In this document: positions 44,893 through 55,618 of the stretch, piece after piece
How positions within the stretch are numbered: the stretch's first letter is position 1
How the letters are laid out: the number at the start of each line of letters is the position of its first letter
Assembly: GCF_000005505.3 (NCBI RefSeq)
Contig: NC_016135.3
Location: 15,098,613-15,162,612, forward strand
DNA: 64,000 bases
Reading direction: 5' to 3'
Origin: Brachypodium distachyon
Taxonomy: Eukaryota > Streptophyta > Magnoliopsida > Poales > Poaceae
Notes under the pieces: generated by a model
Seen by the model: only the letters and a program-made list of their open reading frames with translations
Databases searched by the model: none
What the model was told of the DNA's origin: nothing
Translations under genes and position numbers: made by a program

Positions 44893-47800
44893 TGTAACAT
44901 CCCAAAAATTCAAACCTTTACATGTGCATTGCATCCATGAGCATCCTGACACAATTGCATGTTTGAATTCAAATTTTGAATCACAAAAGACTTTAAGAGA
45001 TTTTGTTTACATCCCTGTAACCTTTGGATTTTCAAACCAATAGGGTTGATGTATAAAAAGGGTTTAATGCATATATAAGCTATCCCATAATTTTTGGTTA
45101 ATTATTTGGAGTTGAAAAAAAAAGTATTTTTACTTAAATAATTATATGGCCCTAAAGCATTTATAGGGCAAATGTATTTTTACATATTTTATTTTGAAGA
45201 GAAACTACTCCCAAAAGTTGTATCATGGTAGAACATGATTTTACAAATTTTCTGGAATTTATTTGGACCAATTGGGAGTTCAAACTCAAAAGATATCAAA
45301 GAAATGGGAAAAAAACAAAAAAAGAAAAGGTCTAAAAGAAAAAAAAAGGGTAAATGGACCGGCCCGGCCGAATTGGGCCGAATCGGCCCAACTCTTCACG
45401 CGCACCCGCAGCCCAGCCAGCCCAGCGCCCGCGGCCGCGCGCCCGCACCCGCTGACAGGTGGGGCCCACCTGTCAGGCCTTCGTCTTCCCGAAGGAAACC
45501 CCGCGCGATCTCCGCCGCCGACCCGCGCCGCGCCGTCGCCGCCGTGACACCCGCGCCCGCCGATTTCGGCCTTCCCAAAGTTGCCCGAGCACGTCCTCTT
45601 AAAGCCCCTGCCCTCCTCTCCTTTTCCCCCAACCCAGCTCGCCCGATTCGCCCCCAGGCTGCCCAAATTTTGCGCCGCCGCCGCGCCATTGCTGCCGCCG
45701 TCCGCCACCCGCCGTCGCGTCCCCGTCGACCTAGGCGTGGACTCCGACGTCCCCGAGGAGCGCCGCCGCCACCAGCGTCTCCGCCTCAACTCGCCGCGCA
45801 CGCCCATCTCCTCCCCGACCCGAGACCTCGCCGGAAGAGCCCGCCGCCGCGCCCCGCGTCGCCGGAATCCTCGCCGGAAACCTAGCCCGCCGCCCGGTAA
45901 ACCCTAGAACTCCCCTCGTCCGTCCGATCTAGATCGATGGCTAGGATTAGAACATTTATAAACCGAACCGGTACCGTCCAATAATAATGCGCCACGTGAC
46001 ACCCGGTTTTTATAAAATAAAAATGTAATTTTAATTCCCCGGAATTAATAAAAGGCACTTTTGCATATAGGCCCCTGTAACTTCAAATGATCATAACTTT
46101 AAATCTGTCTGGCCAAATTTAGTGATCCACACCTTTTTGGAATCCTTAGGAAATTTAGAATCTTTTGGCACTGTCCAATTTCAAATTTGAATAATTTAAT
46201 CACATTCAAATTACAGATTAGGGTTTTATGTCTTTTAAATCATAACTAATTATCTAGAAGTCCTTTTTGAATGAAACAAGTGCCCAAAATTTTGTTTCAT
46301 TGTCCTCTGTCCAATGGGACAGAGAAACAAATATTTTGAACTAATCTATCTGGCTGATGCCAATAAAACCTCATTTTAGAGTTTAAACCCTAGCCATTGC
46401 AATTTATTTAAAAACCCTAATTGCATGTGCTTAATTATCAACGCCTTGGACCAGTAGATCACCCAAATAAAACCAACCCACTCATGTCACATGTTTTACA
46501 TCACATCATGGCATACATATTCTTTTGTCATGTTTGTATTGTGTGTTTATGTGTGTGTATATGTTTGTTGATTGTATAGTATTCTCGGAGAGCGAACCTT
46601 GCGATTGTGACGAGTGTTTGAACTCCAACTACTATCAAGGCAAGTTCACTTTGATCATCTACCCTATTATCTTATTGTGCACTAGATTTTATTAGTTGCA
46701 TTGTCAGGATTATTATTGTATCTATGCTAGCTATGATCTATCCTAGTAGTATAGGATAGTTTTGCCATGACTTCACCACCAATTGCCATCGTAGTAGTAA
46801 AATGCTATGCTATGATAATATACGCGGGTGGTGTTATTACAATGTGATACTATTGAATTACAAATATAGTTTTCCTAGTGTATGGCAAAACAAGTAATTC
46901 AATGAATCGTCCTGGGTGGGCTGCTTTGAGTTTTTGGATGTCGTGACGTTAGGTCCATTTCTATGGGGCCCGCTGAGTCGTCTCTCCGTGTGATTCGGGA
47001 GCGTCCATGGTCGCCTCCCCATGCGATTCGGGGAGCGCCTGCGTCACAATGTGGGATGCCACCCGGGATAACCAGAGGCTGGACTAGTTTCCTGTTTAGT
47101 AGCTTCCAGTACAACCACATGGTATTATGGGCTCTGCCAGGATGGATGTAAGAAATATGAACCTGGATCCGAGGTGACATCGGTATGTAGCAGTGTAGGT
47201 TGGAACGCGTCCCTCAGGTGGTTTGGGGGAATATGTTCTGAAAATTCCTGTAATCGATGCCGTTGCTACTCTACCCTGAGGACAGCAAGGGATTAACACG
47301 TCGATTTCTTGTGGGTAAAGTGTACCACCTCTCGAGAGTGTCAAACTAAGTACTTAGCCGTGTCCCCGGTTACGGACAACTATGAGCAACTAGATATTGG
47401 AACTTTAAGGAAAGTCTCACTCATTCAAATTTCCAAATAAAATGAATGGTTTGAACTGGGTAGGAGCATTGATGTTTCTACTCAATGTGCCTAGGTTAAT
47501 AGGAGCATGGGTGTTTCTACCCCGTGTCCAATAGAATTCAAAACTATTTGTCTAAAAATAATAGGATTTGAATAATGATACTTTTATGCAAAATAGCCAA
47601 ACCCCACTTAGCCAAACTATGCATGTACTTGGTAGGTCCTTTATAACTCTAGTGAGCTTGCCAATACATTCAAATGTATTGACCACGTAGTGGCTGCAAT
47701 TAACAATGCAGGTGGATCCGACGTTGAGTGAGGTTCGTCGTTTTGTCATGGGTCATGTGCTTACATTCCAACATGCTCTCACCTTGGAGTAGTGTGGCCC

Positions 47801-48057
47801 TTATGTTCTACCCTTTTCCGCTGCAAGATTTTGAAATATTGTTTTGTGATGTTGAAACAGTATTTGTTTTATGATGGCCCCAGAGGTCATGCGAGGTTGT
47901 AAGTACTATTAAATTCTGGATGATGCGATGTAATAAAGTACTTTGACCTTTGTTTCTGTATATTTCATCATGAAACTGTGTGTGCTAGTGAGTCGATCCA
48001 GGGACTAGCACGGTAAGCACAGAGATCGAACCCTTGGTGAAGGGGGGGATCGCTTCA
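44893..48057 (+). repeat. 5' LTR of element A
   Basis: 3165 bp. It has an AT-rich start, a GC-rich leader-like zone (45360-45900) with TCTTAAAG at 45597 as the TATA position, a donor-like CCGGTAAACCC at 45897, an AT-rich middle and a stem-loop near the end. Bases 46625-46739 are missing from the 3' LTR. Long frames in the GC-rich zone (45235-45885 and its shadows) recur in the other LTR and show no family match. Confidence 0.93.
47982..48011 (+). promoter_or_regulatory. Stem-loop near the end of the 5' LTR of A
   Basis: GTGCTAGT (47982-47989) pairs with ACTAGCAC (48004-48011) around a 14-nt loop ending CCAGGG. The 3' LTR has the same at 58593-58622. Confidence 0.75.
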
Positions 48058-48059
48058 GA

Positions 48060-48071
48060 TGGTATCAGAGC
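48060..48071 (+). other. Primer-binding site of element A
   Basis: TGGTATCAGAGC begins two bases after the LTR end. It is the standard complement of the 3' end of plant initiator tRNA-Met used by chromoviruses. The following 48072-48537 is AT-rich leader without a gene. Confidence 0.9.
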
Positions 48072-48537
48072 AATGTGTTGCCTGTAGGAACGTGACCCTA
48101 GTTTGGATTAGGATAAGACAGACCAAAGGCCAAACCTTAGGAATATTTCTCATCCCTTTCTGATCTATATCTATATACATACATTTTATTTCTTATCCCT
48201 ATTCATCTAAATCTTTGCATTTATATCTACATATGCAGGACATGTTTATTGTTTTATTCCACATATACACCGAATACTATGCTTATTACCATATATGCAT
48301 GTTTATTATATTATACTGCAGATGCATATTTGATCTTTACACCATACACCACTATAATCTTGTTTCCATGTTGTTCACATGTTAGTATGCATCCAATTTT
48401 ATATTTACATTTCCACCCTTGATATTAATGTTTAACACTTGATGCCCACTCTACCACATTTATTTTATTTTTACTTACATTCGACCATATGATCATGTCA
48501 CTGATACTCCCTTATCTCCTTCTTTATTGTTCTATAG

Positions 48538-49410
48538 ATGGGAAGCCCAACACCGTTCGGCAATGTACCGCCGTTCACCTGCGTCTACTACCCCTCCACA
48601 GATGACGACCAGTTGTTCAGTGCCCCATTGGCGGCACTTTGTGCGTTCCTCGACCTGCCACCACCCAGGTTCAGAGGCCGAGTCGAGACCGCCGCACCCG
48701 AGGGATGGCAGCCACGGTGGGAGATCGAGGCGAAGATCCGGGGCCGTGAGATCGCGCCAGCTACGCCGGATATCACCTTCATCAGCCGCTACCCCACCTT
48801 CGAGCAGGGCCTTCAGTTCGCCATGCAGTGCGCCTTCGCACAGGTGTGCCGGGACTATCGGCACGAGTTCCCCGAGGATTCCTCCTTCCTCCTCTTTGGA
48901 AGGCGGAATCATGCATGCTCGGCGGTGGCTACGACCAACGACGAGGATGCGACCCCAGTGACGACCCACTTCGAGAACATGGAGATAAACACCGTGGACT
49001 TGGAGTCTTGTCTCGAGCACGAGATGACCCGGGCTGACCTAGCCGAGGAGCAGGTTGGTAATCTGCTAGGAGAGAAGACCCAGTGGCTTGAGGACAAGGC
49101 CGTGTTGGAGGACACTGTCCTCAATATGGGAGACGCCATCAAGCAGCTGCAGTACGAGAGGGACCAGGCTCGCTACTACTGCGAGCAGTTCCAGGCGTTC
49201 ATCGCAGCAGCAGCCGCAGCAGCACCAGCTGCCGCACCGGCGCCAGACCAGGTCCCACCTCCACCACAGGATCAGGAGATGGAGGCTCAGGAGGAGGAGC
49301 CGACTGAGGAGGAGGAGCCCCAGGAGGTCCACGAGATGGACACCCCTGCTACAAACACCCGCTCCAAGATGAAGGCGAACGGAACCACACCGACAGCCAC
49401 ACTCCCTTAG
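48538..49410 (+). CDS. Pre-gag ORF of element A: 290-residue coiled-coil protein of unknown function
   Basis: A complete open frame between the primer site and gag. The start ATG 48538 follows a pyrimidine-rich stretch ending CTATAG, which looks like a splice acceptor. Residues 1-140 form a globular part with FLDLPPPRFRGRVE and SRYPTFEQGLQFAMQCAFAQ. About 146-225 is predicted coiled coil by its heptad-like Leu, Glu and Gln pattern. An Ala/Pro stretch and a Glu-rich segment (QEEEPTEEEEPQ) follow, then NTRSKMKANG. No signal peptide or membrane segment is seen. Element F carries the same ORF, so it belongs to the family and is not a chance frame. Standard Tekay/Del elements have one gag-pol frame. 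I do not recognise a named domain. Confidence 0.75.
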   Translation: MGSPTPFGNVPPFTCVYYPSTDDDQLFSAPLAALCAFLDLPPPRFRGRVETAAPEGWQPRWEIEAKIRGREIAPATPDITFISRYPTFEQGLQFAMQCAFAQVCRDYRHEFPEDSSFLLFGRRNHACSAVATTNDEDATPVTTHFENMEINTVDLESCLEHEMTRADLAEEQVGNLLGEKTQWLEDKAVLEDTVLNMGDAIKQLQYERDQARYYCEQFQAFIAAAAAAAPAAAPAPDQVPPPPQDQEMEAQEEEPTEEEEPQEVHEMDTPATNTRSKMKANGTTPTATLP

Positions 49411-49704
49411 ATCTATTGATGCCTACTAGACTTTATCTTTTCTTCTAGCTATCGGTAGTGCGAGTTAGTCATTGACCATACAATCTATGTGTATGGCAAT
49501 GTAGGTCGATTGCTTTCTCCTCGTACTCTTTTCTTTATGGGCAATGCCCCACCATAAACAAGTGTGTTTTGTTATGATTTTTCAAAACCTTTTATGTTGA
49601 TGAGTGTATGATTGATATATGCTTGAGTTACTACCTGGTTTTGAGGGTTTAGTTATCCTTAGCTCTATTCTATCTGTTTTCCCCATCTATGCTACCCTAA
49701 ACAG

Positions 49705-51213
49705 ATGCCTCCGAGACGCCGGAACCCCGCTAACAACGATGAGGCTAACAATGCCGAAGCTGACGGAAACGCTGCCACCATGCAACAGTTATTGGCCGCT
49801 CAGACCCAATTCTTCCAGATGATCACCCAGCAATTGGCCAACAACAATGCCAACCACCAGCAGAACCACAACAACCAGCAACACCACCCACCCCAAGTGG
49901 ATATGCTGACCAGATTCCTACGTTTGCGCCCGCCCACTTTTTCCAGCTCCACTGAGCCTATTATGGCTGACGATTGGCTCCGGTCAGTCAACAAGAACTT
50001 GGTCACCATCAACTGCACTGACGAAGAGAAAGTGCGATTCGCAGCTCATTTGCTAGAAGGACCCGCAGCGTCATGGTGGGAAAATTTTCAGATCACCACC
50101 CCCATCGAGGATGTCACCTGGGACATGTTCCAGGAAGCCTTCCGCACTACCCACATCTCTGCGGGAGTGCTCAGCCTGAAAAAGAAAGAGTTCCACAGGC
50201 TACGACAAGGAAGCCGCTCTGTGTCGGAGTACATAGAAGTATTCAACCAGCTGTCCCGCTATGCACCGGACGATGTGAACACCGACGCCAAGCGCAGAGA
50301 GAAGTTCTTGGATGGTCTGAACGACGAGCTGTCAGTTCAACTTGCTATTGCTTACACCCCGACCTACCAGTCCTTGATCGACAAGGCCATTATTTTGGAA
50401 AGCAAGCTCACTCAAATGGAGAGCCGCAAGAAAAGACTTCACCAAGGGGGCTCTCACACTGGACCGCACCAGAAGCAGCGCACCTCCTATGACGGAAGTG
50501 GCAGTTCCTCCTTGAGCAGGAACGGGAACCAGGGCAACCACCGCAGTGGAAGTAATAGCCACCACCACCGCCAGGGGAGCCAAGGACACCACCATCAGGG
50601 TAGCAATGTGAACCGGCATCATCAGCAGCACCAGCATCAGCAACAGCACCAGTTCGCTCGCCCAAGGCCCATCAATGGCAACGGGAATGGCAGGAACAAC
50701 GGCAATGGCCAGAACAACAATGGTCAGAACCACAATGCCAATAAGGACATGAGCAAAGTGGAGTGCTACAAGTGTCACAAGATGGGACACTATGCCACCA
50801 ACTGCCCGGACAACCAGGATGGCACTGGGAACAAGCCCAATCCATTCCAGAAGGGCCACGTGAATCACGTGGATGTGGAAGAGATCACCGAGGAACCAGG
50901 TATCATACTTGGCACCTTCCACATTAATGCTTTTGAAGTACTAGTTCTGTTTGACACTGGAGCATCGCATTCATTCATTTCAAGAGTATGGGTAGAAAGA
51001 GGCAAATTACCCTCTGAGACCATGAGTAGACCTATGAAAGTAAACTCACCGGGTGGAATAATGCTAGCAACCCGACACTGTCGCCAGCTACCCCTAAGTG
51101 TTGGGAGACACATTTTTCCCTCTGATCTCATAGTTATAGATTCCCGAGGACTGGACCTAATCCTGGGAATGGACTGGTTTACCTTATATTGTGAAATCAT
51201 ATGTGATGTGTAA
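49705..51213 (+). CDS. gag: Gag and N-terminal protease of element A, cut by a solo LTR
   Basis: Start ATG 49705 (MPPRRRNPANNDEAN) follows CCCTAAACAG, an acceptor-like site also present in F. An Asn/Gln-rich head is followed by the gag domain (residues about 70-250, AAHLLEGPAASWWENFQITT), a Gly/Asn/His/Gln-rich linker, the CCHC knuckle starting at Cys354 (CYKCHKMGHYATNC) and the protease with catalytic Asp417 in VLFDTGASHSFIS. The element's own frame ends at 51189 after LGMDWFTLY; the last eight codons to the stop at 51213 come from the inserted copia-like LTR. The frame up to 51189 is open and in phase with pol at 52538. Confidence 0.9.
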   Translation: MPPRRRNPANNDEANNAEADGNAATMQQLLAAQTQFFQMITQQLANNNANHQQNHNNQQHHPPQVDMLTRFLRLRPPTFSSSTEPIMADDWLRSVNKNLVTINCTDEEKVRFAAHLLEGPAASWWENFQITTPIEDVTWDMFQEAFRTTHISAGVLSLKKKEFHRLRQGSRSVSEYIEVFNQLSRYAPDDVNTDAKRREKFLDGLNDELSVQLAIAYTPTYQSLIDKAIILESKLTQMESRKKRLHQGGSHTGPHQKQRTSYDGSGSSSLSRNGNQGNHRSGSNSHHHRQGSQGHHHQGSNVNRHHQQHQHQQQHQFARPRPINGNGNGRNNGNGQNNNGQNHNANKDMSKVECYKCHKMGHYATNCPDNQDGTGNKPNPFQKGHVNHVDVEEITEEPGIILGTFHINAFEVLVLFDTGASHSFISRVWVERGKLPSETMSRPMKVNSPGGIMLATRHCRQLPLSVGRHIFPSDLIVIDSRGLDLILGMDWFTLYCEIICDV

Positions 51214-52532
51214 CATTGGCAAGTGTTTTAGATGAAACATTGATGTGGATACTTTGGATAATATGGATATTTAAGTGATGACATGTATCTTGTTTGGACT
51301 TAGTGCTTTGCTAGTGGTGTGCTGATCCATTAGTTTCTTATGTGAAAACATGGCGTGAGTTGTGTGAAACTTACCCTGAGTCAAGTCGTGGACTTGTGCT
51401 CGTACTGGTTATTTGTGTGTTCGCTTTCAGGTGTTGCCGGAGCTAGAAGAACGTGGTCGATGGCGGGATCGAGAGACGAAGCTTGGGAAGCTGAGGTCGA
51501 GGATCAAGGTCATGCGGGACGTTCGTGCGAAGGAACAATGGAAGTGAAGGCTACGATGATCCGGGAGGGCACCGGTTTGTCTTATGTTGTTTATACCGGA
51601 GATGTACGGTATTGGAGATATTCGATACGTGATGGTCGAGTTTTGAAGACATCACAAGAAGAGTTGATGGCATGAAGTGACATCGAGGTGAAGATATGTA
51701 GGTCCAGCCGTGGCTGGATGAGAGCTGTTTAAAGATTAAACAGTAGCGTCATTAAGATGGCGTCGGATGGAAAAGTGATCCACATAAAAGTTGTGCACGT
51801 CGTCGAGACGAACAACTTTGATTTTGGAGTCATCTCAATCCGAGGTCGTATGATGGCCCCACGGGCAAAATACTGACCGGGACAAAGGAGTCCGTGTTGG
51901 ATTCGGATTCGGTTTAGGGTTGCGAATTTTCCTTTATAAATAGATGGCATCCTAGCTAGGGTTTTAGCAAGGACGCGAGGGAACTCAAAGCTTTGGATCT
52001 AGATCAATTCTTGGAGAGTTCTTGGATGCATGGTTGCATCTTTTGTAATCGATCGACATCGTTGCAATAAAGAGATTCGTTGGCGGTGTCATCTCTATTC
52101 TTTTTGGATCTTCGTGAAATCTTCGTGCTAGATCTTTCTAATACTTTGGTGCAGGTTCATCACAAGTTCATAATACTTTGCTGCAGGTTTATCACGAGAT
52201 CAAGAGAAGATTGCGATTAATTCATCTTTCTTGTTATTTCTCGAAATTGGTTTTAGATTAATCCTCGTAACTTTCTGTCAGCTGTTACTATTTTGATCAT
52301 ATCTTTTGATTGGTAAGTCCGATTGAGCTGATTCTTGTTGCGTTGGTTAGATAATTTTAATACCTTTCTTTTCCATACTCATACGTATTTTTTGGTTTAT
52401 CTAATCAAAAGTTACGGCTGTTTTACTATCACGGACAGAAAGGTGATTTAGGGTTTGAACTTTCGGGAAAAGTTTTAATTTGCTTCCGCGCAATCATTCA
52501 CCCCCCCTCTGATTGCCTATTTCGATCTCACA
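51190..52532 (+). mobile_element. Copia-like solo LTR inside gag-pol of element A
   Basis: It starts TGTGAAATCATATG and ends TTCGATCTCACA. An exact 5-bp target duplication TATAT lies at 51185-51189 and 52533-52537. It has TTTATAAATAGATGG at about 51932 as TATA box, AATAAAGAG near 52067 as a polyadenylation signal, and an end with the CACCCCCCCTCTGATT type of sequence common in grass Ty1/copia LTRs. A short tandem duplication is seen at about 52137-52200 (ATACTTTGSTGCAGGTTYATC). No primer site or coding domain was recognised. The superfamily call rests on the end sequence only. Confidence 0.8.
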
Positions 52533-52537
52533 TATAT

Positions 52538-55500
52538 GAAGGATTAGTAGACTGTGCCCAGAGAACTGTCACGCTCACAACCCCAGACAAGAGACGCATC
52601 CGGTACAAGTCAACCCACGAGCTTAAGAAACCCAAGGTTAATGCTCTTAAGGGGGTTAGCATGGACGATGTACCAATAGTGAAGGAATACCCAGACGTGT
52701 TTCCAGAGGAATTACCAGGCATGCCACCGGACCGTGATGTGGAGTTTCTTATTGAGCTAATGCCAGGAAGTGGACCCATAGCCAAGAGACCATATAAGAT
52801 GGCTGTGGATGAGTTAAAAGAATTGAAGAAGCAGCTAGCTGAACAGTTAGCGAAAGGGCTCATCCGCCCTAGTTCATCACCCTGGGGAGCACCTGTCCTG
52901 TTTGTGGAAAAGAAGGACAAGAGTCAACGAATGTGTATTGATTATCGGTCACTAAACGAGGTGACGATAAAGAATAAATACCCCTTGCCTATCATCAACG
53001 ATCTTTTCGACCAGTTGGAAGGAGCCTGTGTATTCTCAAAGATCGATCTGCGATCAGGGTATTTTCAACTGAAAATCCGAGAGATGGATATACCCAAGAC
53101 AGCATTCACCACTAGGTATGGACTGTATGAGTACACCGTGATGCCTTTTGGTTTGACCAACGCACCAGCATACTTCATGAACATGATGAACAAGGTGTTC
53201 ATGGAATTCTTGGACAAGTTTGTCGTAGTATTCATAGATGACATCTTGATTTACTCCAAGAGCAAGAAAGAGCATGAGCAGCATCTGCGCATGATTTTGG
53301 AAAAGTTGAGAGCTCACCAGCTGTACGCCAAATTCAGCAAGTGTGAATTTTGGTTATCAGAAGTCAACTTTCTTGGACACATGGTGTCAGGAGCCGGAGT
53401 AGCCGTTGACCCAGCTAAAGTTGCAGCAGTTACGGAATGGGAGGCACCGAAGAATGTCAGAGAAGTCCGCAGCTTCCTTGGACTTGCCGGTTATTATCGG
53501 AGATTCATTAAGAATTTCTCCAAAATAGCGAAACCCATGACAGAGCTTTTAAAGAAAGAGAAGAAGTTTGCCTGGAATGAGTTTTGTGAAGAGAGCTTCC
53601 AGGAATTGAAGAAAAGACTAGTGTCTGCGCCCATCCTTATTTTACCTGACCTACAAGAGGATTTTCAAGTTTACTGTGACGCCTCGCGTCAAGGGTTGGG
53701 AGGAGTATTGATGCAGAATGGGAAAGTTGTAGCTTACGCTTCGCGACAATTGAAGAGCCACGAGGGCAATTACCCCACTCACGACTTGGAATTAGCATCA
53801 GTAGTGCACGCCCTGAAGACTTGGAGACACTATCTAATGGGAAAGCGTTGTGAGCTGTTTACTGATCATAAGAGCCTGAAGTATATATTCACCCAGAAGG
53901 AGTTGAATCTGAGGCAGAGGAGATGGTTAGAACTGATAAAAGATTATGACCTGAATTTACAATACCATCCAGGCAAGGCTAACGTCGTAGCTGATGCATT
54001 GAGCCACAAGGGCTATGTAAATGGACTAACAACTAGAGAGTTACCACCAGAGTTGTGCGAACAGTTCAAAGACCTCAGACTGGAAATAGTACCGGAAGGT
54101 TACTTAGCCACTTTGGAAGTGCAACCCACACTGCTAGATAAGATTAGAGAAGCACAAAAAGATGATTCGGAAATAAAGGAAATAAGAGGGAATATGATTA
54201 GTGGAAAGGCCAAAGATTTTCGAGAAGACGATCAGGGAACCATACGGTTCGGAAAACGCATTTGCGTACCGCAAGATCCGAAAATCAGAAAGATGATTTT
54301 GCAAGAAGCCCACGATTCACCATATTCAATCCACCCTGGAAACACAAAGATGTACATGGACCTCAAGGAAACATTTTGGTGGTCCGGATTGAAGCGTGAC
54401 ATCGCAGAGTTCATTGCCTTGTGCGATGTGTGCAGCAGAGTTAAGGCAGAACACCAGAAGCCAGCAGGGTTACTGAGACCATTGCCTATACCGGATTGGA
54501 AATGGGATAAAGTTGGCATGGACTTTATCACCGGGCTACCAAGGACTAGAGCGGGATATGATTCTATTTGGGTAGTGGTTGACCGTTTGACCAAGGTTGC
54601 CCACTTCATACCAGTGAAGACTACATACACCAGTGCACAGTTAGCTAAACGCTACGTGTCCAGAATAGTGTGTTTACACGGAGTACCCAAGGAAATAGTT
54701 TCAGACAGAGGTACTCAATTTACCTCAAGATTTTGGGGACAACTACATGAGTCTCTAGGAACGAGACTAGAATTCAGTACAGCCTTTCATCCGCAGACGG
54801 ATGGACAGACCGAGAGAGTAAATCAGATCCTTGAAGATATGTTGAGAGCTTGCGCTCTAGATTATGGGTCTAGTTGGGATGACAATTTGCCGTATGCAGA
54901 ATTCTCATACAACAACAGCTTCCAAGCCAGCATTGGGATGTCACCGTTTGAAGCCTTGTATGGAAGGAAATGCAGAACACCATTGTTATGGGATGGTGTA
55001 GGAGACCGTAGCCTATTCGGCCCAGACATGATAAAAGATGCCGAAGAAAAGGTTAGACTCATCCGAGACCGACTGAAGGTAGCTCAGTCAAGACAAAAGA
55101 GCTATGCGGATACAAAACGTAGGGAGGTTACCTATGAAGCTGAAGATAGAGCGTATCTCAGAGTTTCACCGATACGCGGTGTCAAGAGATTTGGTATAAG
55201 AGGGAAGTTAGCACCCCGATTCGTCGGACCTTTCAAGATATTGTCGCGACAAGGAGAGGTAGCCTACAAGTTGGATTTGCCGAAAGCACTGTCAAACGTC
55301 CACAATGTTTTCCATGTGTCGCAACTGAAGAAGTGTCACCCCGAGATGGCCGACACACCCCTGAGGGATACGATTCCACTTGAGGAAGTCCAATTGCAGA
55401 GTGACCTCACCTATGAGGAGAAACCGGTCAGGATCTTGGATACAGCTGAGAGACAGACCCGATCCAAGACCATCAAGTTTTGCAAAGTCCAGTGGGACCA

Positions 55501-55606
55501 TCACACAGAAGAAGAAGCCACTTGGGAACGCGAAGATGATCTTCGAGAAGACCACCCACACCTCTTTGCTAACCACACCGAATCTCGAGGACGAGATTCA
55601 TCTTAA
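52538..55606 (+). CDS. pol: Pol of element A: reverse transcriptase, RNase H, integrase, chromodomain
   Basis: An open frame with the ATG-bounded part at 52661-55606 (981 residues) used for numbering. Reverse transcriptase: [42 protein letters not shown] and the catalytic FIDD (Phe191, Asp193, Asp194). RNase H: Asp340 in [19 protein letters not shown]. Integrase zinc domain: His551, His558, Cys588, Cys591. Core: Asp621, Asp682, Glu718 with exact DD35E spacing. Chromodomain: about residues 922-962 ([29 protein letters not shown]). All catalytic residues are present. The frame lacks its own start because the copia-like LTR separates it from gag; it is in phase with gag when the insertion length (1343 + 5 bp) is allowed for. 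Confidence 0.93.
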   Translation, partial: EGLVDCAQRTVTLTTPDKRRIRYKSTHELKKPKVNALKGVSMDDVPIVKEYPDVFPEELPGMPPDRDVEFLIELMPGSGPIAKRPYKMAVDELKELKKQLAEQLAKGLIRPSSSPWGAPVLFVEKKDKSQRMCIDYRSLNEVTIKNKYPLPIINDLFDQLEGACVFSKIDLRSGYFQLKIREMDIPKTAFTTRYGLYEYTVMPFGLTNAPAYFMNMMNKVFMEFLDKFVVVFIDDILIYSKSKKEHEQHLRMILEKLRAHQLYAKFSKCEFWLSEVNFLGHMVSGAGVAVDPAKVAAVTEWEAPKNVREVRSFLGLAGYYRRFIKNFSKIAKPMTELLKKEKKFAWNEFCEESFQELKKRLVSAPILILPDLQEDFQVYCDASRQGLGGVLMQNGKVVAYASRQLKSHEGNYPTHDLELASVVHALKTWRHYLMGKRCELFTDHKSLKYIFTQKELNLRQRRWLELIKDYDLNLQYHPGKANVVADALSHKGYVNGLTTRELPPELCEQFKDLRLEIVPEGYLATLEVQPTLLDKIREAQKDDSEIKEIRGNMISGKAKDFREDDQGTIRFGKRICVPQDPKIRKMILQEAHDSPYSIHPGNTKMYMDLKETFWWSGLKRDIAEFIALCDVCSRVKAEHQKPAGLLRPLPIPDWKWDKVGMDFITGLPRTRAGYDSIWVVVDRLTKVAHFIPVKTTYTSAQLAKRYVSRIVCLHGVPKEIVSDRGTQFTSRFWGQLHESLGTRLEFSTAFHPQTDGQTERVNQILEDMLRACALDYGSSWDDNLPYAEFSYNNSFQASIGMSPFEALYGRKCRTPLLWDGVGDRSLFGPDMIKDAEEKVRLIRDRLKVAQSRQKSYADTKRREVTYEAEDRAYLRVSPIRGVKRFGIRGKLAPRFVGPFKILSRQGEVAYKLDLPKALSNVHNVFHVSQLKKCHPEMADTPLRDTIPLEEVQLQSDLTYEEKPVRILDTAERQTRSKTIKFCKVQWDHHTEEEATWEREDDLREDHPHLFANHTESRGRDSS

Positions 55607-55611
55607 GGGGG
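55605..55611 (+). other. Polypurine tract of element A
   Basis: AAGGGGG overlaps the pol stop codon and lies 7 bp before the 3' LTR. Such purine runs prime plus-strand synthesis. Confidence 0.65.
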
Positions 55612-55618
55612 TTAGGTC

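Noticed and set aside
45235..45885. 216-codon frame in the GC-rich part of the 5' LTR of A (also 55961-56383 and others in the 3' LTR)
   Set aside because: It is Arg/Pro/Ala-rich low-complexity translation of GC-rich DNA, with equally long frames on the other strand. The 3' LTR copy ends early by one base change. It is better read as transcribed leader.
48060..48071. tRNA-Met gene fragment
   Set aside because: It is only the 12-base primer site next to an LTR, with no tRNA body. The same applies to 25748-25759.
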